A DNA stretch of 64,000 nt from Holophagaceae bacterium (lineage in GTDB: Bacteria > Acidobacteriota > Holophagae > Holophagales > Holophagaceae). Positions 26,664-35,424 of the stretch are shown one piece after another. The notes below the pieces were generated by a model. It saw only the letters and a list, made by a program, of their open reading frames with translations. It was not told the origin of the DNA and searched no databases. The stretch's first letter is position 1. The number at the start of each line of letters is the position of its first letter. Location: the NCBI GenBank assembly GCA_021286765.1, contig JAJTBS010000002.1, positions 186,001 to 250,000 of the forward strand, read 5' to 3'. Made by a program: the position numbers and the translations under genes.

Positions 26664-29600
26664 ATGCTCCAAAAGTTCAACCGTCTGCTGGCGCTCGCCG
26701 CAGCCCTGTTTGCGGGAGTCGGTCTTTACGCCGAAAAACCCGCAGGCCAGGAGCCGCAGCGTCGCACAGCCGCACCCACGGTAGGTGGCGATCAGAACGC
26801 CATCATCGAGCGTGCCGTCCGTCGTCGCACGATGATGGAGGCCCGCAAGGCCGCCGCTGAGCGCACCCGTCCGGCGCGTGAAGCCGCCATGGCCGCCGCC
26901 AAGGCCGCCGCGAAGACCAAGGGCTCGGTCCAGTTCTACAAGGCCGCCCCGGTCGCCGCAGGCGCCGTGGTCGCCCCGGCTCCGTACGGGCAGATGGATC
27001 CCCTGGGCACTCCTCACTACATGGATGGCCTGATTCCCAACTACGCCAACACCGATCCCCTCCAGAAGTTCATCCACACGCTGCCTGGCCTTGGGGCTGC
27101 CCAGGCCAACGACCTCGGGAACTACATTCCCGTCGGCGTGCCTGATCGGGCCACGTACCCTGGCTCTGATTACTACAACATTGACTTGGTCGACTACACG
27201 CAGAAGCTGCACTCTGATCTGCCGAAGGCGACCCGGCTGCGCGGTTACAAACAGCACGGCACAGATACGGCTAATGCTGTCAGCGGTGGCTCTTCCAATT
27301 ACCTTGGGCCTGTCATCGTCGCCAAGCGCGATCGCCCGGTGCGGGTGAAGTTCAACAACCTGCTCGGCATCGGCGCTGCCGGCAACCTGCCCATCCCGTC
27401 GGATGCCACCCTCATGGGCGCTGGCGCGGGCCCCGGTGGGACCACCTTCACCCAGAACCGCGCCGAGCTTCACCTTCACGGTGGCCTCAACCCATGGATC
27501 AGTGACGGCACCCCCCACCAGTGGTTCACCCCCGCTGGCGATCCCACCGCCAACAAGAAGGGCGTCTCCTTCCGGAACGTGCCCGACATGATCGGCGTGG
27601 ATGGCGTCACCAACCAGCCTGGTGACGGCATCGGCACCTACTTCTACACCAACCAGCAGAGCGGTCGTTTCCTCTTCTACCATGACCACTCCTTCGGCCT
27701 CACCCGCCTGAACGTCTACATGGGTGAAGCGGCTGGCTACCTGATCGTGGACCCCGTTGAGACCAAGCTGATCAACGCGGGCATCCTGCCGAGCCAGGGC
27801 GCCACCCTGCCGATCTCCGAGGACCCCTGGTCGGGCGCCAACTCCCTCGCGACCGGCAATTCCGTCTACACCTACGGCATCCCCCTCGTTTTCCAGGACA
27901 AGACCTTCGTGCCGAACGTGGCTACGAGCCTCGTCTTCCAGGATCCCACCTGGGACATCAACAACTGGGGCCAGGAAGGCGACCTCTGGTATCCGCATGT
28001 ATACATGCCCAACCAGAATCCCGACGATCCCTCCGGCGCGAATGCCATGGGCCGCTGGGACTACGGTCCGTGGTTCTGGCCTCCGGTGCCGGTTGCCGAT
28101 GCCCCCAACAGCATCCCCACGGCCCACGCCCCTATCCCTGGCTCCGGCGATCCTCTTGATGGCAATGGTGGTTTCGGCTACCCCGGCACGCCCAACCCCT
28201 CCCTGACGCCTGAGGCGTTCATGGATACCCCGGTGGTCAACGGCACGCCGTACCCCACCATCACCGTCAAGCCCCAGGCCTACCGCTTCCGCATGCTGAA
28301 CGCGGCCAATGACCGCCCCTTCAGCTTCGCCTTCTATACCGCGGATCCTGCCGCCCTGACCGAAGTGAAGATGGTTGAGGCCTCTCCCTCCGTCGCGACC
28401 GCGGCTGCCGCTTACCTCGCGAACAAGTACGGCACCGTCCCGACGGACCCCACCCTTCCTGTGTGGCCGAAGGATGGCCGCGCCGGCGGCGTGGTGGATT
28501 ACACCACCATCGGCCCCGACATCATCCAGATCGGCAACGAGAGCGGCTTTCTGCCCGCACCCGTGGTCTTCCGGTCGCAGCCGACCACCTACAACTACAA
28601 CCGGCGCGACATCGTCGTGCTGGACGTGGACAAGCACGCCCTCTGGCTGGCTCCTGCCGAGCGCGCGGATGTCATCGTCGACTTCTCCGCCTTCCAGGGC
28701 CAGACCCTGATCCTCTACAACGACATGCTGGCCCCCGTGCCTGCATTCGACGTCCGGTACGACTACTTCACCGGCCCCGACGCGGATCAGTCGGCCACCG
28801 GTGGCGCCCTCGGTGCCACCCCTGGGTTCGGCCCCAATACCCGCACCCTCATGCAGTTCGTGGTAACCAATGACCAGCCTGCTGCGGCGTTTGACATTGC
28901 CGGCCTGCAGAACGCCTTCGTGTCTACCGGGACCTCTGATGGCGCCTTCAAGGCCAGCCAGCACCCCCCGATCGTCCCCCAGACGTTCTACAACGACGCC
29001 ATGAACACAGCTTATCCGGCTGATACCTATGCCCGGATCCAGGACTACCAGAAGACCTACACCCGGACGGAGAATGGCGACGTTGTCACCATGCCCTTCC
29101 AGCCCAAGGCCATCCAGGAACTCTTCGAACTGGACTACGGCCGCATGAACGCCACCCTCGGCGTCGAACTGCCCTTCACCAACTTCAACAACCAGACGAC
29201 CATTCCTCTTGGTTACTCGGAGCTGCCGACTGAGTTCGTCACCGACGGCAGCACCCAACTCTGGAAGATCACCCACAACGGCGTGGACACCCACCCCGTG
29301 CACTTCCACCTGTTCGACGTTCAGATCATGAACCGTGTGGGTTGGGACGGCGCCGTGCGCTTCCCCGAGGACAATGAACTTGGTTGGAAGGAAACGGTCC
29401 GGATGAAGCCGCTGGAAGACATCGTTGTCGCCTTCCGGCCCCGCTCTCCGCACCTGCCTTTCTCGCTTTCCAACAACCTGCGATTGCTTGATCCCACCAA
29501 GGATGCCACTGCATTGGTTCCGACCACGGACCTTGCAGCCGGCCAGCCCAACCAGGGCAACCTCGGCAACATCATCCAGGTTTCCAACAACAATGGCGGC

Positions 29601-31208
29601 GCTTTCTACGACTACGGCTGGGAATACGTGTGGCACTGCCACATTCTCGGTCATGAAGAGAACGACTTCATGCGTCCCATGGTGCTGAGTGTCGCCAGCA
29701 CCGTTCCGGCAGCTCCCACTGGTTTGACGGCAAACTTTGCTGGCGTAACCTCGGTTGCTCTCAATTGGACCGACAACGCCACCAACGAAGTTAGCTACAT
29801 CATTCAGCGCAAGGACGGTGTCAACGGCACCTTCACTACGATTGCCGAGCTTGTCCCTGATGTAAGGAACTATACCGATCTCACGACGGTGGCTGGGGTC
29901 GTTTATTACTATCAGGTGCTTGCCTGGAATCAGGCGGGTTACTCTGCAGCGTCTAACGCTGTAAACAATGGCGTGACCATTGCCGGTACTGTGTTCATCC
30001 CCGGCACTCCCATTACGCCCGTTGCTGGCGTCACAGTTTCTGCCAGTAACGGAGGGAATAGCGTTGTCACAGGGGCGAACGGCCTCTACACCGTGGTTGT
30101 TCCCTCCGGTTGGAGCGGCACCGTTACGCCTTCCTTCGGTAACGTGGTCCTGCAGCCTACCAGCCGCACCTACACGAACCTTACGATTAACCAGGTTGGC
30201 CAGAATTTTACTTACAGCAATGGCGTGACCATTTCTGGACAAGTAACACGAAATGGCGCGGCCCTATCGGGAGTCACGATCACCTTCAGCAATGGTGGTG
30301 GCACGGCGACAACGGATGCTTCGGGTAACTACTCCAAGCTCCAAGTTTCTGGCTGGAGTGGTACGTCCACAGCCTCCTTGGCTGGCGGTTATACGTTCTC
30401 TGCTCCCTATACTTACACCAATCTTGTTGCAGATATCGGCGCGCAGAATTTCACCGTGACCGGCATTAACATCACCGGTCAGACCTACTCAGTGTTCAAT
30501 CCCTACACTCCGATCTCTGGTGTGGTCCTCACGGTTTCAACCGTAGGAACAGTTACTTCCGACGTGAACGGGTTCTACACTGCCGTTGTCCCTGCCAATT
30601 GGTCCGGGACCATCACTCCTGCCAAGTCCGGCTGGACCTTCAGTCCCACCAACCGCACGTTCACTAACGTGCTCACGCCGCAGACCTCTCGCAGCTTTGT
30701 TGGCACCCTTGCTCCGGTTAATGTCACTGGCACGGTCACACGCAATGGGGTTGGCCTCTCTGGCGTTACCATTACCTTTAGCAATGGCGGCGGCACCGCT
30801 ACCACCAACGGCTCTGGCGCCTACACGCGGTCTGTGCCCAATGGTTGGTCTGGCACGGCGACCGCGAGCTTGACCGGGTATAACTTCAGCGCCCCGATCA
30901 CCCTTACCAACGTCACTGCTGCCTCTGCCAACAACAACTTCACCGTTGCCAGTGTCAACATCTCGGGTGCGGTCTACGTGCTGAATTCGAATCCCTTGGT
31001 CCCGGTTCCCGGAGTCACGATTACCCTAACGGGCTCGTTCACGGGAACTACGACCACCGCTGCGAATGGCACCTACAGCATTGCAGTTCCTCTTGGCTTC
31101 ACTGGCACCCTGACCTTCTCACTCCCTGGGTTCACCATTTCGCCGACGTCCAGGAACTACACCAACGTCCTTACCCCGCAGACAGGCCAGAATGCTCGGA
31201 GGAATTAA
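26664..31208 (+). CDS. Giant secreted multicopper oxidase with FN3 and tandem repeats
   Basis: A 1514-residue exported protein. The start at 26664 (GAGGTG upstream) begins the signal peptide M-L-Q-K-F-N-R-L-L-A-L-A-A-A-L-F. An Ala/Arg/Lys-rich linker (about 35-110) precedes the CotA-like oxidase. Copper ligands are visible in H-L-H-G (270-273), Y-H-D-H (339-342), H-P-V-H-F-H (877-882) and W-H-C-H-I-L-G-H-E (990-998), with Cys992 and His997 for type 1 copper. By alignment with CotA the axial ligand position is Phe1002, not Met. An FN3 domain (about 1014-1098) and five beta-sandwich-like repeats (1103-1514) follow. It may oxidise metals, phenolics or outer-surface electron carriers; substrate unknown. 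A terminator follows. Confidence 0.92.
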   Translation: MLQKFNRLLALAAALFAGVGLYAEKPAGQEPQRRTAAPTVGGDQNAIIERAVRRRTMMEARKAAAERTRPAREAAMAAAKAAAKTKGSVQFYKAAPVAAGAVVAPAPYGQMDPLGTPHYMDGLIPNYANTDPLQKFIHTLPGLGAAQANDLGNYIPVGVPDRATYPGSDYYNIDLVDYTQKLHSDLPKATRLRGYKQHGTDTANAVSGGSSNYLGPVIVAKRDRPVRVKFNNLLGIGAAGNLPIPSDATLMGAGAGPGGTTFTQNRAELHLHGGLNPWISDGTPHQWFTPAGDPTANKKGVSFRNVPDMIGVDGVTNQPGDGIGTYFYTNQQSGRFLFYHDHSFGLTRLNVYMGEAAGYLIVDPVETKLINAGILPSQGATLPISEDPWSGANSLATGNSVYTYGIPLVFQDKTFVPNVATSLVFQDPTWDINNWGQEGDLWYPHVYMPNQNPDDPSGANAMGRWDYGPWFWPPVPVADAPNSIPTAHAPIPGSGDPLDGNGGFGYPGTPNPSLTPEAFMDTPVVNGTPYPTITVKPQAYRFRMLNAANDRPFSFAFYTADPAALTEVKMVEASPSVATAAAAYLANKYGTVPTDPTLPVWPKDGRAGGVVDYTTIGPDIIQIGNESGFLPAPVVFRSQPTTYNYNRRDIVVLDVDKHALWLAPAERADVIVDFSAFQGQTLILYNDMLAPVPAFDVRYDYFTGPDADQSATGGALGATPGFGPNTRTLMQFVVTNDQPAAAFDIAGLQNAFVSTGTSDGAFKASQHPPIVPQTFYNDAMNTAYPADTYARIQDYQKTYTRTENGDVVTMPFQPKAIQELFELDYGRMNATLGVELPFTNFNNQTTIPLGYSELPTEFVTDGSTQLWKITHNGVDTHPVHFHLFDVQIMNRVGWDGAVRFPEDNELGWKETVRMKPLEDIVVAFRPRSPHLPFSLSNNLRLLDPTKDATALVPTTDLAAGQPNQGNLGNIIQVSNNNGGAFYDYGWEYVWHCHILGHEENDFMRPMVLSVASTVPAAPTGLTANFAGVTSVALNWTDNATNEVSYIIQRKDGVNGTFTTIAELVPDVRNYTDLTTVAGVVYYYQVLAWNQAGYSAASNAVNNGVTIAGTVFIPGTPITPVAGVTVSASNGGNSVVTGANGLYTVVVPSGWSGTVTPSFGNVVLQPTSRTYTNLTINQVGQNFTYSNGVTISGQVTRNGAALSGVTITFSNGGGTATTDASGNYSKLQVSGWSGTSTASLAGGYTFSAPYTYTNLVADIGAQNFTVTGINITGQTYSVFNPYTPISGVVLTVSTVGTVTSDVNGFYTAVVPANWSGTITPAKSGWTFSPTNRTFTNVLTPQTSRSFVGTLAPVNVTGTVTRNGVGLSGVTITFSNGGGTATTNGSGAYTRSVPNGWSGTATASLTGYNFSAPITLTNVTAASANNNFTVASVNISGAVYVLNSNPLVPVPGVTITLTGSFTGTTTTAANGTYSIAVPLGFTGTLTFSLPGFTISPTSRNYTNVLTPQTGQNARRN
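29971..31205 (+). repeat. Five tandem ~80-residue repeats within the oxidase gene
   Basis: Repeats start near 29971, 30222, 30462, 30717 and 30953. All share V-x-I-x-G-x-V, a middle G-x-Y-x-x-x-V-P-x-x-W-S-G-T and a final T-Y-T-N-(L/V) segment. They alternate: units 2 and 4 contain V-T-R-N-G followed by L-S-G-V-T-I-T-F-S-N-G-G-G, while 1, 3 and 5 have a longer proline-containing loop and P-T-x-R-x-(Y/F)-T-N. The DNA is diverged although the protein is conserved, so the array is old. Resembles carboxypeptidase-regulatory-like or SdrD B-like domains. Confidence 0.8.
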
Positions 31209-31241
31209 TCCGTAGCCTGAAGTAAGGGTAACGCTAGAGCA

Positions 31242-31269
31242 ACCGGGGAGGGATAACCTCCCCGGTTTT
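31242..31269 (+). terminator. Terminator after multicopper oxidase gene
   Basis: ACCGGGGAGG (31242-31251) pairs with CCTCCCCGGT (31257-31266), followed by TTT. It sits 33 bases after the stop. Confidence 0.8.
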
Positions 31270-31422
31270 GCATTGGTGGCCGACCGTTTCAGTAGCAATC
31301 AACTTCTGAGCAAACAATTTTCATCCGATAGAGTGGATGAGCGATCTGGTGCATGGGGAAGTTGAGGCCCGGGTAATTTGCGTTCAAGTTCAAACCACAA
31401 GGTCTTAGTACCCGTGATCGGG

Positions 31423-31438
31423 CTATCCTAGGGGATAG
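31423..31438 (+). promoter_or_regulatory. Inverted repeat ahead of wza, possible operator
   Basis: CTATCC and GGATAG arms separated by TAGG. The position 105 bases upstream of the first export gene suits a transcription factor site; no factor can be named. Confidence 0.3.
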
Positions 31439-31542
31439 TTGGTGAATTTAGAACGCCGTCCGTGAAAGCAATGCTATTGATCTCAGGCGAGCCTACTCGC
31501 CCAAAACCAACATGCGAAATGGATTTATTTTCGAGGAAATCG

Positions 31543-32667
31543 ATGCGAAACAAGTCCTTACCGCGATCCTTTTACCTTCTAGGAATGATCGGATCTTTCC
31601 TTCTCATTGCCTGCCGTGCCCCCGGAATGAAGATGAGCCCAGTTGGGAGCGAGAAAGTCGTAACCGTTCAGGTCAACGGTCAGCAGGTGACCCTTCGCCC
31701 GTTGAATGCGCAGGCCGTTGCTGCTTTTCGTTCCCAAGCTCCTCCGATTGAGTCCATGGAGGAACTACTTTCCACCAAGCCGGAGGCCTACAAGATTGGC
31801 CCTCAAGACACTCTCGTGGTGACCGTTTGGGACCACCCTGAACTGACCCTCCCATTGGGCCAGTTCAGGTCGGACGCAGCTACTGGGATGGTGGTGGACG
31901 AATCTGGGAACCTCTACTTCCCATACGTCGGGAAGTTTAAAGTCGCTGGGCTGAGTGTGACCCAAGTTCGTGAAATGCTCACCGCCAAACTCGATCGTGT
32001 CCTGCAAAAGCCCCAGGTGGATGTCAAAGTCCTTTTCTTCCGGTCCCAGAAGGCGTTCGTCGGTGGAGAAGTTCGGACACCCGGCACATACACCATCACC
32101 GATGTGCCGTTCACGCTTGCGGAAGCGCTGAATAGGGCCGGGGGATTCCTGCCCACGGCCGATTTGAGCCGGTTCGACCTGATCCGCGGCAATCGGAAAT
32201 GGACCTTGGACTTCCTTGATCTCATGACCCAGGGGAACAGGATCGGCCAAATCCTCGTGAAAGACGGGGATACCATCCACGTCCACCACCGTGAAGAGTC
32301 GCCAGTCTACTTGCTGGGGGAAGTCCGTAACCCCGGTTCGGTTTCGCCCATCAACGGTCGGCTCAGCCTGGCACAGGCTCTGGCTCAGGCCGGTGGGATC
32401 AACAACCTGAGCGCAGACCCGCGTTCCATCTATGTGTTCCGCCGAGGCTCGAGCGAGAATGCCGTGGATGTCTTTCACCTGGATGCCTACAACCCGGTCG
32501 GCCTCGTGTTGGCGGACCGCTTTGCCCTTCAGCCAAGGGATGTGGTCTATGTGGATGCCGGCAGCCTCGTTCGGTGGAACCGCGTGGTCAGTCTGATCGT
32601 TCCCACCACCACCCTCGTGACAAGCCTTCCCGGCGCGGTCAATGACGGCAAGACGGCCTTTAAGTAG
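31543..32667 (+). CDS. wza: Wza-like polysaccharide export lipoprotein
   Basis: A 374-residue outer-membrane secretin-like lipoprotein through which capsule or exopolysaccharide leaves the cell. The signal ends L-L-I-A-C with Cys24 as lipidation site. A polysaccharide-export (Poly_export) domain starts Y-K-I-G-P-Q-D-T-L-V-V-T-V-W (about residue 90), followed by two SLBB domains (F-V-G-G-E-V-R-T-P-G and L-L-G-E-V-R-N-P-G). The ATG at 31543 with GAGGA just upstream is preferred over an upstream in-frame ATG at 31462. First gene of a Wza-Wzb-Wzc export set. Confidence 0.92.
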   Translation: MRNKSLPRSFYLLGMIGSFLLIACRAPGMKMSPVGSEKVVTVQVNGQQVTLRPLNAQAVAAFRSQAPPIESMEELLSTKPEAYKIGPQDTLVVTVWDHPELTLPLGQFRSDAATGMVVDESGNLYFPYVGKFKVAGLSVTQVREMLTAKLDRVLQKPQVDVKVLFFRSQKAFVGGEVRTPGTYTITDVPFTLAEALNRAGGFLPTADLSRFDLIRGNRKWTLDFLDLMTQGNRIGQILVKDGDTIHVHHREESPVYLLGEVRNPGSVSPINGRLSLAQALAQAGGINNLSADPRSIYVFRRGSSENAVDVFHLDAYNPVGLVLADRFALQPRDVVYVDAGSLVRWNRVVSLIVPTTTLVTSLPGAVNDGKTAFK

Positions 32668-32684
32668 GACAGGTCTCAGCTTCC

Positions 32685-33146
32685 ATGGCCCCCACAATTC
32701 AGTCCATCCTCCTGCTCTGCGAAGGGAACCACTGTCGAAGTCCATTAGCCGAGGTCCTGTTGACCAGGGCCCTTGGAGCAGGCTTCAGGGTAAGTTCTGC
32801 TGGCCTGAGGGCCATGGTGGGCCACCCGGCCCATGAAGAAGTGCGCAGGATCGCTGAACGACATGGCTTGCAACTGGACTCCCATCGGGGGCGTCAGGTC
32901 GAGCGTGGCATGTTCCTGGACGCAGATCTGGTCCTGGTGATGGAAAAGGAGCAGAAAGCTGCCTGCGAGGACATGCTGCCCACCCTGCGCGGCCGCGTCT
33001 TTCTGCTCGGGCATTGGTCTCCGGGTGGCCCCCGGGAAATCCCTGACCCGATGGGAAGATCACCCGAAGTCCACCAGGCGGTCTTCGAGCAGATCCGAGA
33101 CGCTACACTGGCCTGGGTGCAACGCCTGTCCCCTGGAATGCCATGA
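32685..33146 (+). CDS. wzb: Low-molecular-weight protein tyrosine phosphatase (Wzb-like)
   Basis: A 153-residue cytoplasmic phosphatase that probably dephosphorylates the Wzc kinase encoded next. The P-loop is C-E-G-N-H-C-R-S with nucleophile Cys12 and Arg18. The general-acid loop reads I-P-D-P-M-G with Asp121; many family members have D-P-Y or D-P-F there. It starts 17 bases after wza and ends 19 bases before wzc. Confidence 0.92.
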   Translation: MAPTIQSILLLCEGNHCRSPLAEVLLTRALGAGFRVSSAGLRAMVGHPAHEEVRRIAERHGLQLDSHRGRQVERGMFLDADLVLVMEKEQKAACEDMLPTLRGRVFLLGHWSPGGPREIPDPMGRSPEVHQAVFEQIRDATLAWVQRLSPGMP

Positions 33147-33165
33147 TCATCAGCAGAGAGCACCT

Positions 33166-35334
33166 ATGAATAACCTGGATCAATCCCGAACGGAACGGCC
33201 GGAATCAACTGGCGAGATCTCCATTGGGGAGCTCATCGACATCCTCTGGAACGGTCGGTTTCTGGTCTTGGGTACCTTGGTTGGGGTTCTCCTCCTGGGC
33301 GTCTACTATGTCTGGCGCAAGACCCCGATCTACCAAGTGAACGCCATGATTCAGGTAGAAGATAAGAAGGGGGGCAAGGGCGGACCGGGGATGGAGGCAC
33401 TCTCCTCCCTGCTTGACCAGCCCACCCTGGCGCAAGCTGAAATCGAAATTCTCAAGAGCAACATGGTCATGGGTCGGACCGTTGAGTCCCTGTCCCTTGA
33501 CGTGATTGCCGTACCTGACTTCAACCTGTTCATCGGGGATGCCCTGGTCCGCCAGCGTTCCGATGCGCCAGGGCTCAGGATCGAGCGTTTTGAAATCCCA
33601 GCCCACCTGAAGGGGGCACGCTTTCATGTCATCGCCGAGTCCAACGGACGATTCCGTTGGGAGGCACCTGACGGGTCGCTTCTCGCGGCAGGGCTCGAAG
33701 GGGAAGACCTCAAGGTGGTTTGGCAGGGGCAGCCGCTGGAACTGCAGGTCCGACGCCTGGTGGCTCCGCCCAGACAACGATTCAGCCTGATCCGCCAGCC
33801 CCTTCTCCGTGCCATCGAGGAGCTTCGGCGGGATTTCCAGGTCATGGAGAAGGGGAAGCAGACCAACATCATCGGCCTGACCTATGAGCATCGCAGCCCC
33901 GTGAGGGGCGCCGAGATCCTGAATGAGATCGTCTACCACTATGTTCGCCAGAACATTGAGCGAAAGGCCGAGGAAGCCTCCAAAACCCTTGCCTTCCTCC
34001 AGGAGCAGCTGCCGCAACTCCGCGCCAAGCTTGACGCGGCCGAAAACCAGCTGAATCAATTCCGCATGCAATCGGGCTCCGTGGACCTTTCCGAAGAGGC
34101 GAAGTCCCTGCTCACGCGAAGCGTGGACATCAACGGCCAGATGCTGGTCATGAAGCAGAAGAAGCTGGAACTGCTGCGGACCTACAAGGAGGATGCGGAC
34201 GTTGTCATGACCCTGAACCAGCAGGTGGCCAAGCTCCAGAAGGAGTCTGAAATCCTGGATGTCAAGGTCAAGGGCCTGCCCCGAACCCAGCAGGAAGTGG
34301 TGCGGCTTACGCGGGATGTCCAGGTCAACAACGAGCTCTACACGGCCCTGCTGAACAATGTCCAGCAGCTTCAGGTGGCCAAGGCTGGAGAGATCGGCAA
34401 CGCCAGGATCGTCGACCACGCCATGCCGAGCCTTGGACCCATCAAACCCCAGAAGATCACGGTGATGGGCCTGTCAGCCCTGTTGGGCCTGTTGCTGGGG
34501 GTTGGCCTCACGATGCTGAAACGGGCCCTCAATCAGGGGGTGGAGGACCCACGCATCATCGAGAGCCAACTGGGGCTGCCGGTCGTGGTCACCATTCCGC
34601 ACAGCAGCATGCAGGCTGAACTCTCGAAGAAGGCCCAGCGGCAGGAGGATGGCCTGCATCTCCTCGCGACCAACCACCCCGAGGACATGGCCGTGGAAAG
34701 CCTGCGGAGCCTTAGAACGAGCCTCCACTTCACGATGATGGACGCCACGAACAAGGTCATCATGGTGGCCGGCCCTTCACCCTCCATTGGCAAGAGCTTT
34801 GTCAGCGCCAATTTCGCCATCGTTCTGGCGCAGGCCGGGCAACGGGTCCTCCTGGTCGATTGCGACCTAAGGCGCGGCCGTCTCCATGAGCACTTTGGCA
34901 TCGGAGGGCGTAAAAATGGACTCTCGGATGTGCTTGTGGGGGATCTGCCGTGGCGGGAGGTGGTTCGGGACACGGGTGTCCCCGGACTGGATGCGATCTT
35001 CACTGGAACCCTGCCACCCAACCCATCCGAGCTGCTGATGTCCAGCCGCTTCGCGGATTTCGTCAAGGAGTGCTCCCAAGCCTACGACCTGGTCCTGATG
35101 GATGCCCCCCCCGTCCTGGCGGTCACGGACGCGAGCATCATCGGCGCCCACGTGGGGACCGTGCTGCTGCTCGCGAAATCCAAGGCCCACGCGCTGGATG
35201 AAATCCGCACGACCCTGCAGCGACTTGAGAGCAGTGGCGTCAAGCCTAAAGGCTGCATTTTCAATGATGTGGTGGCCATCAAGGTGGGCTATGGCTACTA
35301 TCGATACGCCTACCACTACGGATACAAGAAATAA
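33166..35334 (+). CDS. wzc: Wzc-like chain-length regulator and tyrosine autokinase
   Basis: A 722-residue inner-membrane protein controlling polysaccharide length and export. A Wzz domain with the first membrane segment (about residues 33-54), a long periplasmic coiled-coil region (about 230-400), and a second membrane segment near 430-450 precede the BY-kinase domain. That domain has Walker A G-P-S-P-S-I-G-K-S (536-544), Walker A' V-L-L-V-D-C-D-L-R-R-G, and Walker B L-V-L-M-D-A-P-P. The C terminus is a tyrosine cluster (Y-G-Y-Y-R-Y-A-Y-H-Y-G-Y), the autophosphorylation tail. The ATG at 33166 is used; an earlier in-frame start at 33025 lies inside wzb. Confidence 0.93.
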   Translation: MNNLDQSRTERPESTGEISIGELIDILWNGRFLVLGTLVGVLLLGVYYVWRKTPIYQVNAMIQVEDKKGGKGGPGMEALSSLLDQPTLAQAEIEILKSNMVMGRTVESLSLDVIAVPDFNLFIGDALVRQRSDAPGLRIERFEIPAHLKGARFHVIAESNGRFRWEAPDGSLLAAGLEGEDLKVVWQGQPLELQVRRLVAPPRQRFSLIRQPLLRAIEELRRDFQVMEKGKQTNIIGLTYEHRSPVRGAEILNEIVYHYVRQNIERKAEEASKTLAFLQEQLPQLRAKLDAAENQLNQFRMQSGSVDLSEEAKSLLTRSVDINGQMLVMKQKKLELLRTYKEDADVVMTLNQQVAKLQKESEILDVKVKGLPRTQQEVVRLTRDVQVNNELYTALLNNVQQLQVAKAGEIGNARIVDHAMPSLGPIKPQKITVMGLSALLGLLLGVGLTMLKRALNQGVEDPRIIESQLGLPVVVTIPHSSMQAELSKKAQRQEDGLHLLATNHPEDMAVESLRSLRTSLHFTMMDATNKVIMVAGPSPSIGKSFVSANFAIVLAQAGQRVLLVDCDLRRGRLHEHFGIGGRKNGLSDVLVGDLPWREVVRDTGVPGLDAIFTGTLPPNPSELLMSSRFADFVKECSQAYDLVLMDAPPVLAVTDASIIGAHVGTVLLLAKSKAHALDEIRTTLQRLESSGVKPKGCIFNDVVAIKVGYGYYRYAYHYGYKK

Positions 35335-35424
35335 CCCCGCCCCAATCGCCCCCGGAGGTATGCCTCCAGGGCCATCCTCTCTTCGGACATTCGGGCTCGA
35401 CCCTACGACCATGTGAGGCCATTC

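Larger units (their letters stand above)
31209..31542 (+). other. Upstream region of polysaccharide locus
   Basis: 334 bases: the oxidase terminator, then AT-richer sequence with inverted arms CTATCC/GGATAG (31423-31438) about 105 bases ahead of the wza-like start. Likely promoter/operator region of the polysaccharide locus. No gene is visible. Confidence 0.5.

Noticed and set aside
26544-30242. A 1232-codon open frame on the minus strand opposite the multicopper oxidase gene
   Set aside because: The sense strand has clear copper-binding motifs and a signal peptide. The antisense frame is a shadow of high-GC codon bias; its product has no recognisable domain.
29971-31205. Tandem repeats considered as a CRISPR array or DNA-level satellite
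   Set aside because: The repeats are conserved at protein level but diverged in DNA, in frame within a gene, with no spacer structure.
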